Assembly: GCA_030704225.1 (NCBI GenBank)
Contig: CP131915.1
Span: 3,782,001-3,846,000 of the forward strand
From: Kosakonia sp. H02
GTDB taxonomy: Bacteria; Pseudomonadota; Gammaproteobacteria; Enterobacterales; Enterobacteriaceae
DNA length: 64,000 bases
Direction of reading: 5' to 3'
The number at the start of each line of letters is the position of its first letter. Position 1 is the stretch's first letter. Below, piece after piece: positions 44,276 through 53,823 of the stretch. The translations under genes and the position numbers were made by a program. A model generated the notes under the pieces. It made no database searches, was not told the DNA's origin, and saw only the letters and a list, made by a program, of their open reading frames with translations.

Positions 44276-44517
44276 CGCCGAAATCGGCGAACCGAAGCGT
44301 GAATGACAAGGTCTGGACGCCAGGGATGGCGGCCAGAGGCGAACCGAGACAGGATGTCGAGTCGAGCCGACCGCAGTCAGGCACGCGGGAGGTGAGCGTA
44401 GTGCGAAGCACCGATTTCCCTGCGGGGCCGCGGGGATTGACAAGGGGAACGCGGTGTTCCCCTTGTCCCGTTCACCGCATGTAGATTTTCTGAAACTACT
44501 GAACGACTGGTGAACGG
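44276..44517. repeat. GC-rich structured intergenic element
   Basis: About 240 bases with no coding character contain several perfect hairpins: CGCCGA/TCGGCG at 44276-44289, a 12-base stem GACAAGGGGAAC at 44439-44450 pairing with 44456-44467, and a 9-base stem CCGTTCACC at 44468-44476 pairing with 44509-44517. It ends just before a truncated DUF1348 gene. It may be a multicopy enterobacterial repeat; I cannot check copy number here. Confidence 0.5.
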
Positions 44518-44519
44518 AA

Positions 44520-44696
44520 TCATTCCTGAACCGTTACATATATGCCGTCGTGCTTGCGTTTATCCGGCGAATAGGCCAGCACCACTTTTGCCGGGTCGCG
44601 GCTGTTCCAGCCATCTTCCGCCAGGCGCACTTTCTCTGTCGCCGACTCGTGGGTAAAGGGCGGCAATGGTGGGCGGGGGGATATCTGTTCAGACAT
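44520..44696 (-). pseudogene. Truncated DUF1348 (NTF2/SnoaL-like) gene
   Basis: The first 39 residues match the start of DUF1348 proteins as I recall it (PPLPPFTHESATEKVRLAEDG, NSRDPAKVVLAYSPD). After SPD the frame runs into unrelated KRKHDGIYVTVQE and stops, so roughly two thirds of the expected 150 residues are missing. The 5' end is intact, with GGAG before ATG 44696, and it follows the phosphoketolase gene by 24 bases. The break lies next to the structured element at 44276-44517, suggesting a rearrangement. Confidence 0.75.
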
Positions 44697-44719
44697 AGCA
44701 CTCTCCATTTTTGAAGATA

Positions 44720-47113
44720 TTATTCTGGCGCATTGCCTTCGCCCTGCGCCGATGGCCATTTCCAGCCGCGCACTTCGGGCAGGTCTTCACCATATTCGCG
44801 CACATAACGGTGGTGATCCGCAATTTTCTCTGCCAGTTCATCCAGCACCGCATCGGCTTTGCCCTGCAACGACGGGGTGCGCAAAATCGCTTCCTGCGCC
44901 AGGTGAAAACGGTCCAGCTCATTCATCACCGTCATATCAAACGGCGTGGTGGTGGTGCCTTCTTCCATAAAGCCGCGCACGTGGAAATTGCGGTGATTAT
45001 TACGCGGGTACGTCAGGCGATGGATCAGGCTTGGGTAACCGTGGAAAGCAAAAATCACTGGCTTATCCGCGGTGAAAATGGCGTCGAAGGCGTCGTCGCT
45101 CAGCCCGTGCGGATGCTGGTCCTGAGTTTGCAGCGCCATCAAATCCACCACATTCACTACCTGGATACGCAGATCGGGGAAATACTCACGCAGCAGATCC
45201 ACCGCCGCCAGGGTTTCCATCGTGGGGACGTCGCCTGCGCAGGCCATCACCACATCGGGCGATTCACCTTCCGCCACTGTGCCTGCCCAGTGCCAGACAC
45301 CCATCCCGGCGGCGCAATGTTTAGCGGCGTCTTCCAGGTTGAGCCACTGCGGCGCAGGCTGTTTCCCGGCGACAATCACATTAATGCGATCCCAGGTTTT
45401 CAGACAGTGATCCGCCACGCACAGCAGCGTATTGGCATCGGGTGGCAGATAAACGCGCACAATATCGGCTTTCTTATTGACCACATGATCGATAAAACCC
45501 GGATCCTGATGGCTGTAACCGTTGTGATCCTGTCGCCAGACATGGGACGAGAGCAGGTAGTTAAGAGAAGAAATCGGTTCGCGCCACGCCAGCTTACGCG
45601 TCACTTTCAGCCACTTGGCGTGCTGATTGAACATCGAATCAACAATATGGATAAAGGCTTCGTAGCAGTTAAATAACCCGTGCCGCCCGGTCAGCAGGTA
45701 GCCCTCCAGCCAGCCCTGACACTGATGCTCACTTAAAATTTCCATCACCCGGCCATCGGCTGCCAGTTGTTCGTCATAGGGTTTTACCGGCTCCTGCCAG
45801 GTGCGATTCGTGACGTCGAACACTTTGCTAAGCCGGTTAGACGCCGTTTCATCCGGGCCGAAGAGGCGAAAGTTATCCGCATTGCGCTGGAAGATCCCAG
45901 CGAGATACGCGCCAAGTGCGGCGGTGGATTCTGCCTGCGTTTCGCCAGGCGAGGTGACATTCACGGCGTAATCTTCAACAGATGGGGTTTGCAGTTCCCG
46001 GCGCAGCCGACCACCGTTCGCCCACGGCGTGGCGCCCATGCGTTTATCCCCTTCAGGCGCCAGCGCGGCCAGTTCCGGGCGCAGGCGACCCTGCTCATCA
46101 AACAGATCGTCGGGCCGGTAGCTGCGCATCCACGTTTCAAGGATTTGGCGGTGGTCGTCATTGTCGCGACACGAAGAGACCGGCACCTGGTGCGCGCGCC
46201 AGAAATCCTCCACTTTTTTGCCATCCACCGTTTGCGGGCCGGTCCAGCCTTTGGGGCTACGCAGGATTATCATCGGCCAGCGCGGCAGTTGCGTAGGAGC
46301 CTCGCCGCTACGCGCCTGTTGCTGGTAGTCGCGGATGCTCTCCAGCGCCGTTTCCAGGGTTTGCGCCATTTGCCGGTGCATCTTTTCTGGCTCGTGGCCG
46401 CTGACCAGTAGCGGTTCATAACCGTAGCCGCGAAATAGCTGGAATAAGTCCTCGTCGCTGCTGCGCCCGAGTAGGGTCGGGTTGGCAATTTTGTAGCCAT
46501 TAAGATGCAGGATCGGTAGCACCGCGCCGTCGCGGGCGGCGTTGAGGAATTTGATGCCGAACCAACTGGAGGCCAGCGGGCCGGTTTCGGCTTCGCCATC
46601 GCCAATCACGCAGGCGGCAATTAATGACGGGTTATCGAATACCGCGCCGAAGGCGTGCGATAAGGAATACCCAAGTTCACCGCCTTCGTTAATCGATCCT
46701 GGCGTTTCCGGTGCCGCGTGGCTGGGAATGCCGCCGGGGAAGGAGAACTGGCGAAACAGCTTTTTCATGCCCTCCGCGTCCTGGCTGATATCCGGGTAAA
46801 TCTCGCTGTAGCTGCCCTCAAGCCAGGTATTCGCTACCATGCCTGGCCCGCCGTGACCTGGGCCGCAAATGTAGATCATGTCGAGATTACGTTTGCGAAT
46901 CATCCGGTTGAGATGGGCATAAACAAAGTTCAGCCCCGGCGTGGTGCCCCAGTGGCCGAGCAGGCGCGGTTTAATATGCTCCGGCTTTAGCGGCTCGCGC
47001 AGCAGGGGGTTATCCATCAGGTAAATTTGCCCGACTGAGAGGTAGTTCGCCGCACGCCAGTAGCGATCGAGCGTGTGCAGTTCCTGGTCCGAGAGTGAAG
47101 CGTTTTGCGTCAT
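44720..47113 (-). CDS. xfp: Phosphoketolase (xylulose-5-phosphate/fructose-6-phosphate)
   Basis: This thiamine-diphosphate enzyme cleaves xylulose 5-phosphate (and often fructose 6-phosphate) with phosphate to acetyl phosphate plus an aldose phosphate. The 797-residue protein shows GHWGTTPGLNFVYAHLNRMI, ICGPGHGGPGMVANTWLEG, the ThDP motif GDGEAETGPLASSW, and DHNGYSHQDPGFIDHV. The start at 47113 follows GGGGA; longer in-frame starts reach into the divergent promoter region. It is divergent from a GH15 gene and is followed by the truncated DUF1348 gene. Confidence 0.96.
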   Translation of the reverse strand: MTQNASLSDQELHTLDRYWRAANYLSVGQIYLMDNPLLREPLKPEHIKPRLLGHWGTTPGLNFVYAHLNRMIRKRNLDMIYICGPGHGGPGMVANTWLEGSYSEIYPDISQDAEGMKKLFRQFSFPGGIPSHAAPETPGSINEGGELGYSLSHAFGAVFDNPSLIAACVIGDGEAETGPLASSWFGIKFLNAARDGAVLPILHLNGYKIANPTLLGRSSDEDLFQLFRGYGYEPLLVSGHEPEKMHRQMAQTLETALESIRDYQQQARSGEAPTQLPRWPMIILRSPKGWTGPQTVDGKKVEDFWRAHQVPVSSCRDNDDHRQILETWMRSYRPDDLFDEQGRLRPELAALAPEGDKRMGATPWANGGRLRRELQTPSVEDYAVNVTSPGETQAESTAALGAYLAGIFQRNADNFRLFGPDETASNRLSKVFDVTNRTWQEPVKPYDEQLAADGRVMEILSEHQCQGWLEGYLLTGRHGLFNCYEAFIHIVDSMFNQHAKWLKVTRKLAWREPISSLNYLLSSHVWRQDHNGYSHQDPGFIDHVVNKKADIVRVYLPPDANTLLCVADHCLKTWDRINVIVAGKQPAPQWLNLEDAAKHCAAGMGVWHWAGTVAEGESPDVVMACAGDVPTMETLAAVDLLREYFPDLRIQVVNVVDLMALQTQDQHPHGLSDDAFDAIFTADKPVIFAFHGYPSLIHRLTYPRNNHRNFHVRGFMEEGTTTTPFDMTVMNELDRFHLAQEAILRTPSLQGKADAVLDELAEKIADHHRYVREYGEDLPEVRGWKWPSAQGEGNAPE

Positions 47114-47217
47114 GCCGTTCCCCATTGAGACAGTGAATGTTCCCTTAAGCCTGGCACAGATGCGCGAACGCTTTGTCTCGCCTACGCTTAAATCGTTACC
47201 GTTACGTAAGGATTGGG

Positions 47218-49041
47218 ATGAAAACCGACAACCATGCAAACACCGTTATCGATAAACACGGGATTATTGGCAATCTTCACACCTGTGCGCTGGTGAGCGT
47301 TTGCGGGGCGATCGATTTTCTCTGCTGGCCCGACCTGGATAGCCCATCCATTTTTACCTCGCTGCTGGATGCAAAAAAGGGCGGGTATTTCTCCCTTGCG
47401 CCGGTGGGCGATGCGTGGCGCGCCGTTCAGCACTATCTGCCCGATACCAACATCCTGCAAACCCGCTGGTTGTCGAAAGAATCAATGGTGGAGCTGACGG
47501 ATTTTATCGCCATCAATGAGGACGCCGAAGCCAACCCGGTTATCATCCGGCAGATCAAAATCATTTATGGCGCAGCGAAAATTAAGCTGCACTGCTCGCC
47601 CCGGTTTAACTACGCAAGCGAGACTCCGAAGGTAACGCAGGATAAAAAGATCTACTGCTTTAAGGGAAAGCGGGGCTTCAGCTTGTCGCTGGCATCGTCC
47701 GTGCCGCTGGTGGTGAAAGAAGGGCAACTCGACGGCGAATTTACGTTGTCGGAAGGCGAGAGCGCGGAGTTTGTGCTCGGCGATGCGAAGGTCAAACATG
47801 CCGCACTTTCCCATGTTGATGAGCAGTATCAGAAGACGCTAACCTTCTGGCAGCGCTGGGTGAGCCAGAGTAAATACCGTGGGCGCTGGCGCGAAGCGGT
47901 TACGCGCTCCTCGCTGGTGCTGAAGCTTTTGACCTCCCAACGCTATGGCTCGATTGCGGCGGCGGCGACATTTGGTTTACCGGAACTGCCGGGCGGCGAG
48001 CGTAACTGGGATTACCGTGCCACCTGGCTTCGCGATGCCTCGTTCAGTTGCTATGCGTTGATTCGCCTGGGCTATGTTGACGAAGCTAAAGCATTTGGCG
48101 CATGGATCGGCCGCTGTATGGAGAACAGCAAGTTCGATCCGAAAAAATTGCAGGTGATGTACCGGCTGGACAGCGAGACTGATTTAACCGAAGAGGCGTT
48201 GCCGCACCTGGCCGGGTATCTCAATTCAAGGCCGGTCAGAAAAGGCAACGAAGCCTATAAACAGCTTCAGCTTGATATCTATGGCGAACTGCTGGATGCG
48301 GTCTATCTGACCACTAAATATGGCGACAATATCTCGCACCGGGGCTGGGGGCATGTAGTACGGCTGGTGGATTATGTCTGTGATATCTGGGATTCGCCGG
48401 ATGCCGGGATCTGGGAGATGCGCGGTGAACCGGCCAATTTTCTCTATTCGCGGCTGATGTGCTGGGTGGCGCTCGACCGTGCGCTGCGCCTGGGCGCGAA
48501 GCGTTCGCTGTCGATGCCGTTTGCCCGCTGGGAGGAGACGCGGCAGAAGATCCGCGACGATATCTGGAACAACTTCTGGAACGAGGAGCTGGGCCATTTT
48601 ACCTCCACGCGCCACGGCAGCGATCTGGACGGCTCGATGCTGCTGATGCCGCTGTTTCGCTTTATCGGCGCGAAAGATCCCGACTGGTTAGCCACGCTGA
48701 AGGCCATTCGCAGTAAATTAATGCGCGACGGCATGGTGCGCCGTTATTTGCAGTCGGAAACGCCGTCGGATTCGCTGCACGGCGAGGAGGGCTATTTTGT
48801 GCCCTGTTCGTTCTGGTATGTAGAGTGCCTGGCGCGGGCCGATTTTGTCGATGAAGCCAGGATCGAGTTCGAAAAGCTGCTCCATTACGCCAACCATCTG
48901 GGGCTGTTTGCCGAGGAGTTTGACGAGCGCGGCTTTCCACTGGGTAACTTCCCGCAGGCGCTGTCACATCTGGCGTTAATCAGCGCAGCGTTTTATCTCG
49001 ACAAAAAGATGTCCGGGAATCAACAAACCTGGCAGCCTTAA
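47218..49041 (+). CDS. Glycoside hydrolase family 15 (glucoamylase/trehalase-like)
   Basis: This 607-residue cytoplasmic protein has the GH15 layout: an N-terminal domain (IGNLHTCALVSVCGAIDFLCWPD) and an alpha/alpha barrel with the catalytic region LPGGERNWDYRATWLRDASF, GIWEMRGEPANFLYSRLMCW, and CSFWYVECLARADFVDEA. Bacterial relatives act on alpha-glucosides including trehalose; the substrate here is not determined. The start at 47218 follows AAGGA. Its divergent pairing with phosphoketolase suggests shared control of carbon flow. Confidence 0.92.
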   Translation: MKTDNHANTVIDKHGIIGNLHTCALVSVCGAIDFLCWPDLDSPSIFTSLLDAKKGGYFSLAPVGDAWRAVQHYLPDTNILQTRWLSKESMVELTDFIAINEDAEANPVIIRQIKIIYGAAKIKLHCSPRFNYASETPKVTQDKKIYCFKGKRGFSLSLASSVPLVVKEGQLDGEFTLSEGESAEFVLGDAKVKHAALSHVDEQYQKTLTFWQRWVSQSKYRGRWREAVTRSSLVLKLLTSQRYGSIAAAATFGLPELPGGERNWDYRATWLRDASFSCYALIRLGYVDEAKAFGAWIGRCMENSKFDPKKLQVMYRLDSETDLTEEALPHLAGYLNSRPVRKGNEAYKQLQLDIYGELLDAVYLTTKYGDNISHRGWGHVVRLVDYVCDIWDSPDAGIWEMRGEPANFLYSRLMCWVALDRALRLGAKRSLSMPFARWEETRQKIRDDIWNNFWNEELGHFTSTRHGSDLDGSMLLMPLFRFIGAKDPDWLATLKAIRSKLMRDGMVRRYLQSETPSDSLHGEEGYFVPCSFWYVECLARADFVDEARIEFEKLLHYANHLGLFAEEFDERGFPLGNFPQALSHLALISAAFYLDKKMSGNQQTWQP

Positions 49042-49187
49042 AGGCTGTCGTGAACGGCGATGGTGAAACCCTGTTCCCGCCAGTGGGGAAAACACTACGG
49101 ACGTGGTGAAAAGCGATATTATCCGCCACACTCTGGAAATTGTTGTACATCACACCACTGATGATATTTAACCGGCCTTCAGACATG

Positions 49188-49216
49188 AAAATCCACGCTG
49201 CGACGTGGATTTTTTT
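49188..49216. terminator. Bidirectional terminator with the AAAATCCACG stem
   Basis: AAAATCCACG and CGTGGATTTT pair around a 6-base loop, followed by T residues. It lies between the GH15 gene and the convergent VOC gene. The same arm sequence recurs at 53824 and 56701. Confidence 0.8.
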
Positions 49217-49230
49217 GCGCATTATCATGC

Positions 49231-49620
49231 TTACATCTGGCAGACGACTTCCACGTTGTTTCCGTCAGGGTCAAAAACGTAAGCGGCATAATAAGCATCA
49301 TGATAATGCCGACGGACACCGGGCGCGCCATTGTCTTTTCCTCCTGCCTGTAAGGCCGCTTGCCAGAATTGATTAACCTTCATTCTGTCTTCTGCCGTGA
49401 ACGCCAGATGAACCGGTGCGCCGGGGATGTCATTATCATGCAGCCACAGGCGCGGGTAGCCTTCGGGGCCCAGGCCAAAACGTAAGCCTTCCGTACGGGT
49501 TTGCGCTGGGGTAAGCGCTAAAATAAGCTGGAATCCCAGGGGGGCAAGCGCCTGCTCGTAGAATTGCCGCGATGCTTCTGCATCGGTGACTGCAATTTCA
49601 ATATGATCAATGACTGACAT
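49231..49620 (-). CDS. VOC-family (glyoxalase-like) protein
   Basis: This 129-residue single-fold protein of the vicinal-oxygen-chelate family begins MSVIDHIEIAVTDAEASRQFYEQAL and ends YAAYVFDPDGNNVEVVCQ, with the metal-ligand His and Glu positions at both ends. Members include glyoxalases, dioxygenases and resistance proteins. It lies 23 bases after another VOC gene on the same strand, and both are probably controlled by the divergent AraC regulator. Confidence 0.88.
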   Translation of the reverse strand: MSVIDHIEIAVTDAEASRQFYEQALAPLGFQLILALTPAQTRTEGLRFGLGPEGYPRLWLHDNDIPGAPVHLAFTAEDRMKVNQFWQAALQAGGKDNGAPGVRRHYHDAYYAAYVFDPDGNNVEVVCQM

Positions 49621-49643
49621 CGTTGTCTCCTGTCTGCTTATCT

Positions 49644-50042
49644 TCAGTGTTGCCAGCTTTTATAAACAAATTCGAGGCTGTAGCCGTCAGGATCGCGCAC
49701 CTGGGCTGCGTAGTAGCGTGGGTCATAATGAAGTTGTGCGCCGGGCGGATGAATTTCTGCTGCCCCGGCAGCCAGTGCTGCGGCCCAGGCCTGGTCAACC
49801 TGCGCCTGTGAATCAGCAACAAAGCCAACATGCACGGCAGTAGGGGATGGCATGCCCTGTCGTAGCCAGAAAAAGATACGCCCCTTTGCGCCGAAGCCGT
49901 ACAGATCCGGGTGACCCGACGGGCCCTCGTTACCGTCATAATCGTGGCGACGGTTAATACCCAGTGTCGGGAGTACCGTTTCGTAAAAGGCCACCGAACG
50001 CGCAATATCGCTGACGGTGATAAACAGATGATCCAGAGCCAT
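49644..50042 (-). CDS. VOC-family protein
   Basis: This 132-residue protein has the same fold as its downstream neighbour: ALDHLFITVSDIARSVAFYE at the start, HVGFVADSQAQVDQAWAAAL in the middle and YYAAQVRDPDGYSLEFVYKS at the end. The start at 50042 follows GAGG; the longer frame lacks family character. It is the first gene of a two-gene VOC operon divergent from an AraC-type regulator. Confidence 0.88.
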   Translation of the reverse strand: MALDHLFITVSDIARSVAFYETVLPTLGINRRHDYDGNEGPSGHPDLYGFGAKGRIFFWLRQGMPSPTAVHVGFVADSQAQVDQAWAAALAAGAAEIHPPGAQLHYDPRYYAAQVRDPDGYSLEFVYKSWQH

Positions 50043-50180
50043 AAAAAGTACCTCGCGAGTCAGTAATACTTTCAAAGCCTACGCAAAGCGGTGTTTCCGT
50101 GCTTATGCGATCCTCTCTAAAAGTTGCCCAATCCTGCTTTATTCTTGTCGCGAACCCGGGCGGCATGCTATTGATCGGCG

Positions 50181-51059
50181 ATGGAAAAACACTTACTCGA
50201 ACTGCGTGAACTGGCATCGGTCGCGGGCAATCAGCGTACTGAAACGGGCATTCCGCGTGTGGCTATGGTGCAGGGTGAAATCCCTGAGCATCGTCTATCT
50301 GCTGTTTATGAGCCGATGATCAATCTTATTTTGACCGGCTCGAAAAGCATGACGGTAGGGGACAGAACGTACCGCTACGATCCCGCGACCTATTTTGTGA
50401 TGTCGGTGGATTTACCTGCCGTTGGTTCTGTTTACCCGGATGCGACGACCGGTGCGCCGTATCTGGCAGTTAGCCTGACGCCAGAGCCGGGCATCATTGC
50501 GGATTTACTGGTGGGGTTGCCTGATTCTGACTCCGGGGCTTTGTTTGATTCAGGGTTTGCGGTTGCGCCAGTCACCACCGAGTTGCTGGATGCCTGGGTA
50601 CGTATGTTGCGCCTGATGCAGACGCCGGAGGCGATCCCCGCGCTGGCTCCGGCCTACGAGCGGGAGATACTGTACCGGGTGTTGCAGGGGCCGCTTGGCT
50701 GGATGCTGCGGGATATTGCGCGACCGGAATCGCATCTGTCGCGTATCTATTCAGTGATTAACTGGATAAAGCAAAACTATATGCAGGCTGTGCGCGTGGA
50801 AACGCTGGCTGAAATGGCGGCATTGAGCGTGTCGGCTTTTCATCGCCACTTTCTGGCGATCACCGCGCTTAGCCCCGTTCAGTACCAGAAGCGGATAAGG
50901 CTGATGCAGGCGCGTGAGAAACTGAGCACCACCCGCGCGAGTATCACCACTATTGCACTGTCGGTAGGCTATCAAAGCCACACGCAATTTAGCCGGGAGT
51001 ATGCGCGGTTGTTCGGCTTACCGCCGTCGGTTGACAGACGACGCATACCGGAGCGATAA
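50181..51059 (+). CDS. AraC-family transcriptional regulator
   Basis: This 292-residue protein has an N-terminal cupin-like effector domain (AVYEPMINLILTGSKSMTVGDR, YFVMSVDLPAVGSV) of the AraC_N type and a C-terminal AraC helix-turn-helix pair ending ALSVGYQSHTQFSREYARLFG. It is divergent from the two VOC genes, 138 bases apart, which makes them its likely targets. The ligand is unknown. Confidence 0.9.
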   Translation: MEKHLLELRELASVAGNQRTETGIPRVAMVQGEIPEHRLSAVYEPMINLILTGSKSMTVGDRTYRYDPATYFVMSVDLPAVGSVYPDATTGAPYLAVSLTPEPGIIADLLVGLPDSDSGALFDSGFAVAPVTTELLDAWVRMLRLMQTPEAIPALAPAYEREILYRVLQGPLGWMLRDIARPESHLSRIYSVINWIKQNYMQAVRVETLAEMAALSVSAFHRHFLAITALSPVQYQKRIRLMQAREKLSTTRASITTIALSVGYQSHTQFSREYARLFGLPPSVDRRRIPER

Positions 51060-51107
51060 AAACGGCTAAAATAGCGCGCTTACCATCATCTATTCACGGA
51101 GGAAATT

Positions 51108-51416
51108 ATGACGAATAAATTATTGCAGGTTCACTTCGAGTTTAACGGCCCGTTTGGCAGTGACATGTCTGAGCAGTTGGTTGAGCTGGCGGAATCAATC
51201 AACCGGGAACCGGGCTTTATCTGGAAAATCTGGACCGAAAATGCAACGTCCCACGAAGCGGGTAGCATTTATCTCTTCGATAGCGAAGAAAACGCGCAAC
51301 GTTACCTGCAAAAGCACCGGGCACGGCTGCAAGAGTTTGGTGCGAAAAATGTCACGTGCAAACTTTTCGACATTAATACTGCACTCACGACACTCACTCA
51401 CGGCCAGACTAACTAA
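51108..51416 (+). CDS. ydhR: Putative monooxygenase YdhR
   Basis: The 102-residue protein matches E. coli YdhR: LLQVHFEFNGPFGSDMSEQL, INREPGFIWKIWTENATSHE, AGSIYLFDSEENAQRYL. YdhR has a dimeric alpha/beta-barrel fold like antibiotic-biosynthesis monooxygenases, and its substrate is unknown. GGAGG precedes the ATG. It follows the AraC gene by 48 bases and may be cotranscribed with it. Confidence 0.93.
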   Translation: MTNKLLQVHFEFNGPFGSDMSEQLVELAESINREPGFIWKIWTENATSHEAGSIYLFDSEENAQRYLQKHRARLQEFGAKNVTCKLFDINTALTTLTHGQTN

Positions 51417-51469
51417 CCAACTACGCGCACGTTGCCTCACACCACGGGCAAGGTGCGCTTCACATCTCA

Positions 51470-51808
51470 TCAGCGGTAATAGATTGAGATCCCCGCGATA
51501 AAGTCGGCGGGCGGTTCGAAATAGGTATCGAACGGCGCGTCATCAAAGTGTTCGTAACTTTCCGGTTCATCCAGCGGGCCGTTGTAGACCACAACCTCAC
51601 CGAAACTGTCTGCGGTGATGCCGTTTACTACCGAGCCACGGCTGCTCATTTCATAGGATAAATTGAAGCCAATCGGATCGTCGTCAGGCATTGCATATGC
51701 GCCATAAACGGCGCTGAGGCTGGATGATGAGAACTCAACGCGTTCTCCCTCATAGGTGAATGACTCAGGAAGGGTGATGGTCATTGCACCTGCTGTGTAT
51801 TTAATCAT
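51470..51808 (-). CDS. Unknown acidic 112-residue protein
   Basis: The frame starts behind GGAG at good spacing and encodes an acidic, beta-rich looking protein: MIKYTAGAMTITLPESFTYE, a middle NLSYEMSSRGSVVNG, and an end FEPPADFIAGISIYYR. There is no signal peptide, membrane segment or recognised motif. It stands alone between ydhR and the unknown 564-residue gene. Confidence 0.65.
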   Translation of the reverse strand: MIKYTAGAMTITLPESFTYEGERVEFSSSSLSAVYGAYAMPDDDPIGFNLSYEMSSRGSVVNGITADSFGEVVVYNGPLDEPESYEHFDDAPFDTYFEPPADFIAGISIYYR

Positions 51809-52119
51809 GTTTCACTCCGTTTTCTTTTTCTGAATGACGCTGCGGGCGCTAGCGTTGTGATGACGATATTTGCCTATCAAAGTTAAGTCAATTGGTTATT
51901 TTCAATTTGAAGTTGGTTAATTAAACCACGTTTGAATATCAAAATTTAAAATAGATAAGCAAAATAAATAATTTTACAGAACTTGTAGTGTTTTTTATTT
52001 AATGAGATATTCTCATTTCTATGAGGGAAGCGCTAACCAGGTTGCATGCAGTATGCTGCCAGGCTGTTTGGGTGGGAGCATGGCTTGCTGACAGCTGTAT
52101 ATAAAGAGGGGTAAGCAAA
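51809..52119. other. AT-rich region before the unknown 564-residue gene
   Basis: Most of this stretch (about 51880-52030) is strongly AT-rich, unlike the rest of the window. It contains no gene and no clear inverted repeat. It should hold the promoter of the 564-residue gene and ends with the ribosome-binding site GAGGGG. Confidence 0.4.
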
Positions 52120-53814
52120 GTGGTTTCTGACGATGTCGATGCAATTGCTCAGGAAATGAGCAATCATCCACGCATTATTAATAAAAATCCGTTTGTACAT
52201 TGCCTGGAAGCGGTCGGTTCTGAATGGTTACAGCTTCTGCTGGTGGTAGAGCGCATCAAACTTGATACCCAGGCGAATAAGAGGTTGGATGAAGTGGTGG
52301 CGATCGCCAAAGAGGTGCTGGCGCATCATCAAATCCAGGAAAACTATGGCTATAACCCAGGTGATTATGCCTTACGAAACGATACCGGCTGGAACCCGCA
52401 AGTTGACGAAAAGAGCAGGGCGTTAAATGCGGCTACCCCGCTGTTTGATACCCTCGATCAGGGTGGGAAGATCAACGCTTATTTCGCCGCCGTACATAAG
52501 ACGGATTACGTTAGCTTCGTCCCGGATGCTGCGGAAAATGAATTTCTGACGATCGCCACAGAGGTGCTACCCGCGATACTGGATAGCCGAAATTTTTCCT
52601 GGGAAAATCTAAACGTCTGGCGATTAGGCTATCCGCATCACCTGCTAGTCAGAAGCATTGTCTTTAACGATAACCTGCTGCGCGCAATTGATGCGCTGCT
52701 CACCTTTGTTGAAAATGGCGTCTTGTTTGACGAATTGCGCAGGAAAACGATTCAGGCTTACGTCCAACGCAAAACATTTCAGGAAGGGCCGTTCTACAAC
52801 CTCAATGGCAATTTTTTAGCTAACAGGGCAGATATTGTCGCCGAGGTGAATCATCAGATCCTTTTAGCCACGGCGCAGAAATGCCTCTTTCTGGCGCGCG
52901 CGATTCCCGTATCAATTGGGATACCAGCCGTTATTCTTGATCAACAGTTCAGAATGCATGTTTCCTCACCGGAAAATATCAAAACCCATTTTGGTCGAAT
53001 CTGGGAGCAGGAGAAAGAGCGCAAAGTCGTCACCATACAAATGGATGTTGAAGATTTTACCTGGGCCATTAATAACGAATCCAGCGGCGAACTTTACCGC
53101 CAGTTAAATGAAATGCTGTTCGCCGCTATTCGCCCTGAAGTAAAAAATTCTCACGGGAAGTACAGTGATATCGATTTGCCCGCATGGTTGTATCAGGCCA
53201 TCTGGAAATATAAAGGCTGGGTGGAGCAGAGTTCGCACATCATGCTGCTTGGCAACAAAGAGGATTATCTGGCCGCACGCATTATATTGCGTGGCGTGAA
53301 GTTCTCACATTGGGACTGGAATCACCGGACTCCGGGCAAGGTCTCCATCGAAAAGAAACTTGCGCAATATAAAACCGGGGGTGAAAGCGAATCGACGATT
53401 AAACAGTCCTATGAGAAAGTTCGCGGTTACGCGAAGAATAAAATCACCGGGCTGATTATTAACCAGCTTGAGGAACGCCTGAATATGAATAATCGGCTGG
53501 CAGAGGGGATGCAGGCTCCGCTTAATCATCGTGTCATTGATAAGTGCTTACGCTTTCGCAACGTGCTTGCGCGTTATTTCCCTCGGGATATTTTCAACCA
53601 ACAGGGGCTGTGCTGGGTTATTGATGGCGCAGAGAAGTTAGCGGAAAAATTAAACAGCAGTGACGCCTCTGATGCGCTGTTGCGACATCAACTTTATGCC
53701 TGTTTTGCGCTTGATGACCGCGCGCGCGCAATGTTGTCGGCAGGCGATGAACCCCTGGATAGAGTCGAGATTCGCGAACTGCGAACACTGATGAAACAGC
53801 CGCTTTTATCCTGA
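52120..53814 (+). CDS. Unknown 564-residue cytoplasmic protein
   Basis: The frame starts with GTG at 52120 behind GAGGGG and ends at a terminator. The protein is soluble-looking, helical, and rich in charged residues; no signal peptide, transmembrane segment, nucleotide-binding loop or nuclease motif is evident. Notable stretches are NPFVHCLEAVGSEWLQLLLV near the N-terminus and VIDKCLRFRNVLARYFPRD near the C-terminus. I do not recognise a family. The AT-rich upstream region and isolation between unrelated genes suggest possible transfer. Confidence 0.75.
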   Translation: MVSDDVDAIAQEMSNHPRIINKNPFVHCLEAVGSEWLQLLLVVERIKLDTQANKRLDEVVAIAKEVLAHHQIQENYGYNPGDYALRNDTGWNPQVDEKSRALNAATPLFDTLDQGGKINAYFAAVHKTDYVSFVPDAAENEFLTIATEVLPAILDSRNFSWENLNVWRLGYPHHLLVRSIVFNDNLLRAIDALLTFVENGVLFDELRRKTIQAYVQRKTFQEGPFYNLNGNFLANRADIVAEVNHQILLATAQKCLFLARAIPVSIGIPAVILDQQFRMHVSSPENIKTHFGRIWEQEKERKVVTIQMDVEDFTWAINNESSGELYRQLNEMLFAAIRPEVKNSHGKYSDIDLPAWLYQAIWKYKGWVEQSSHIMLLGNKEDYLAARIILRGVKFSHWDWNHRTPGKVSIEKKLAQYKTGGESESTIKQSYEKVRGYAKNKITGLIINQLEERLNMNNRLAEGMQAPLNHRVIDKCLRFRNVLARYFPRDIFNQQGLCWVIDGAEKLAEKLNSSDASDALLRHQLYACFALDDRARAMLSAGDEPLDRVEIRELRTLMKQPLLS

Positions 53815-53823
53815 CTGAGCCAA

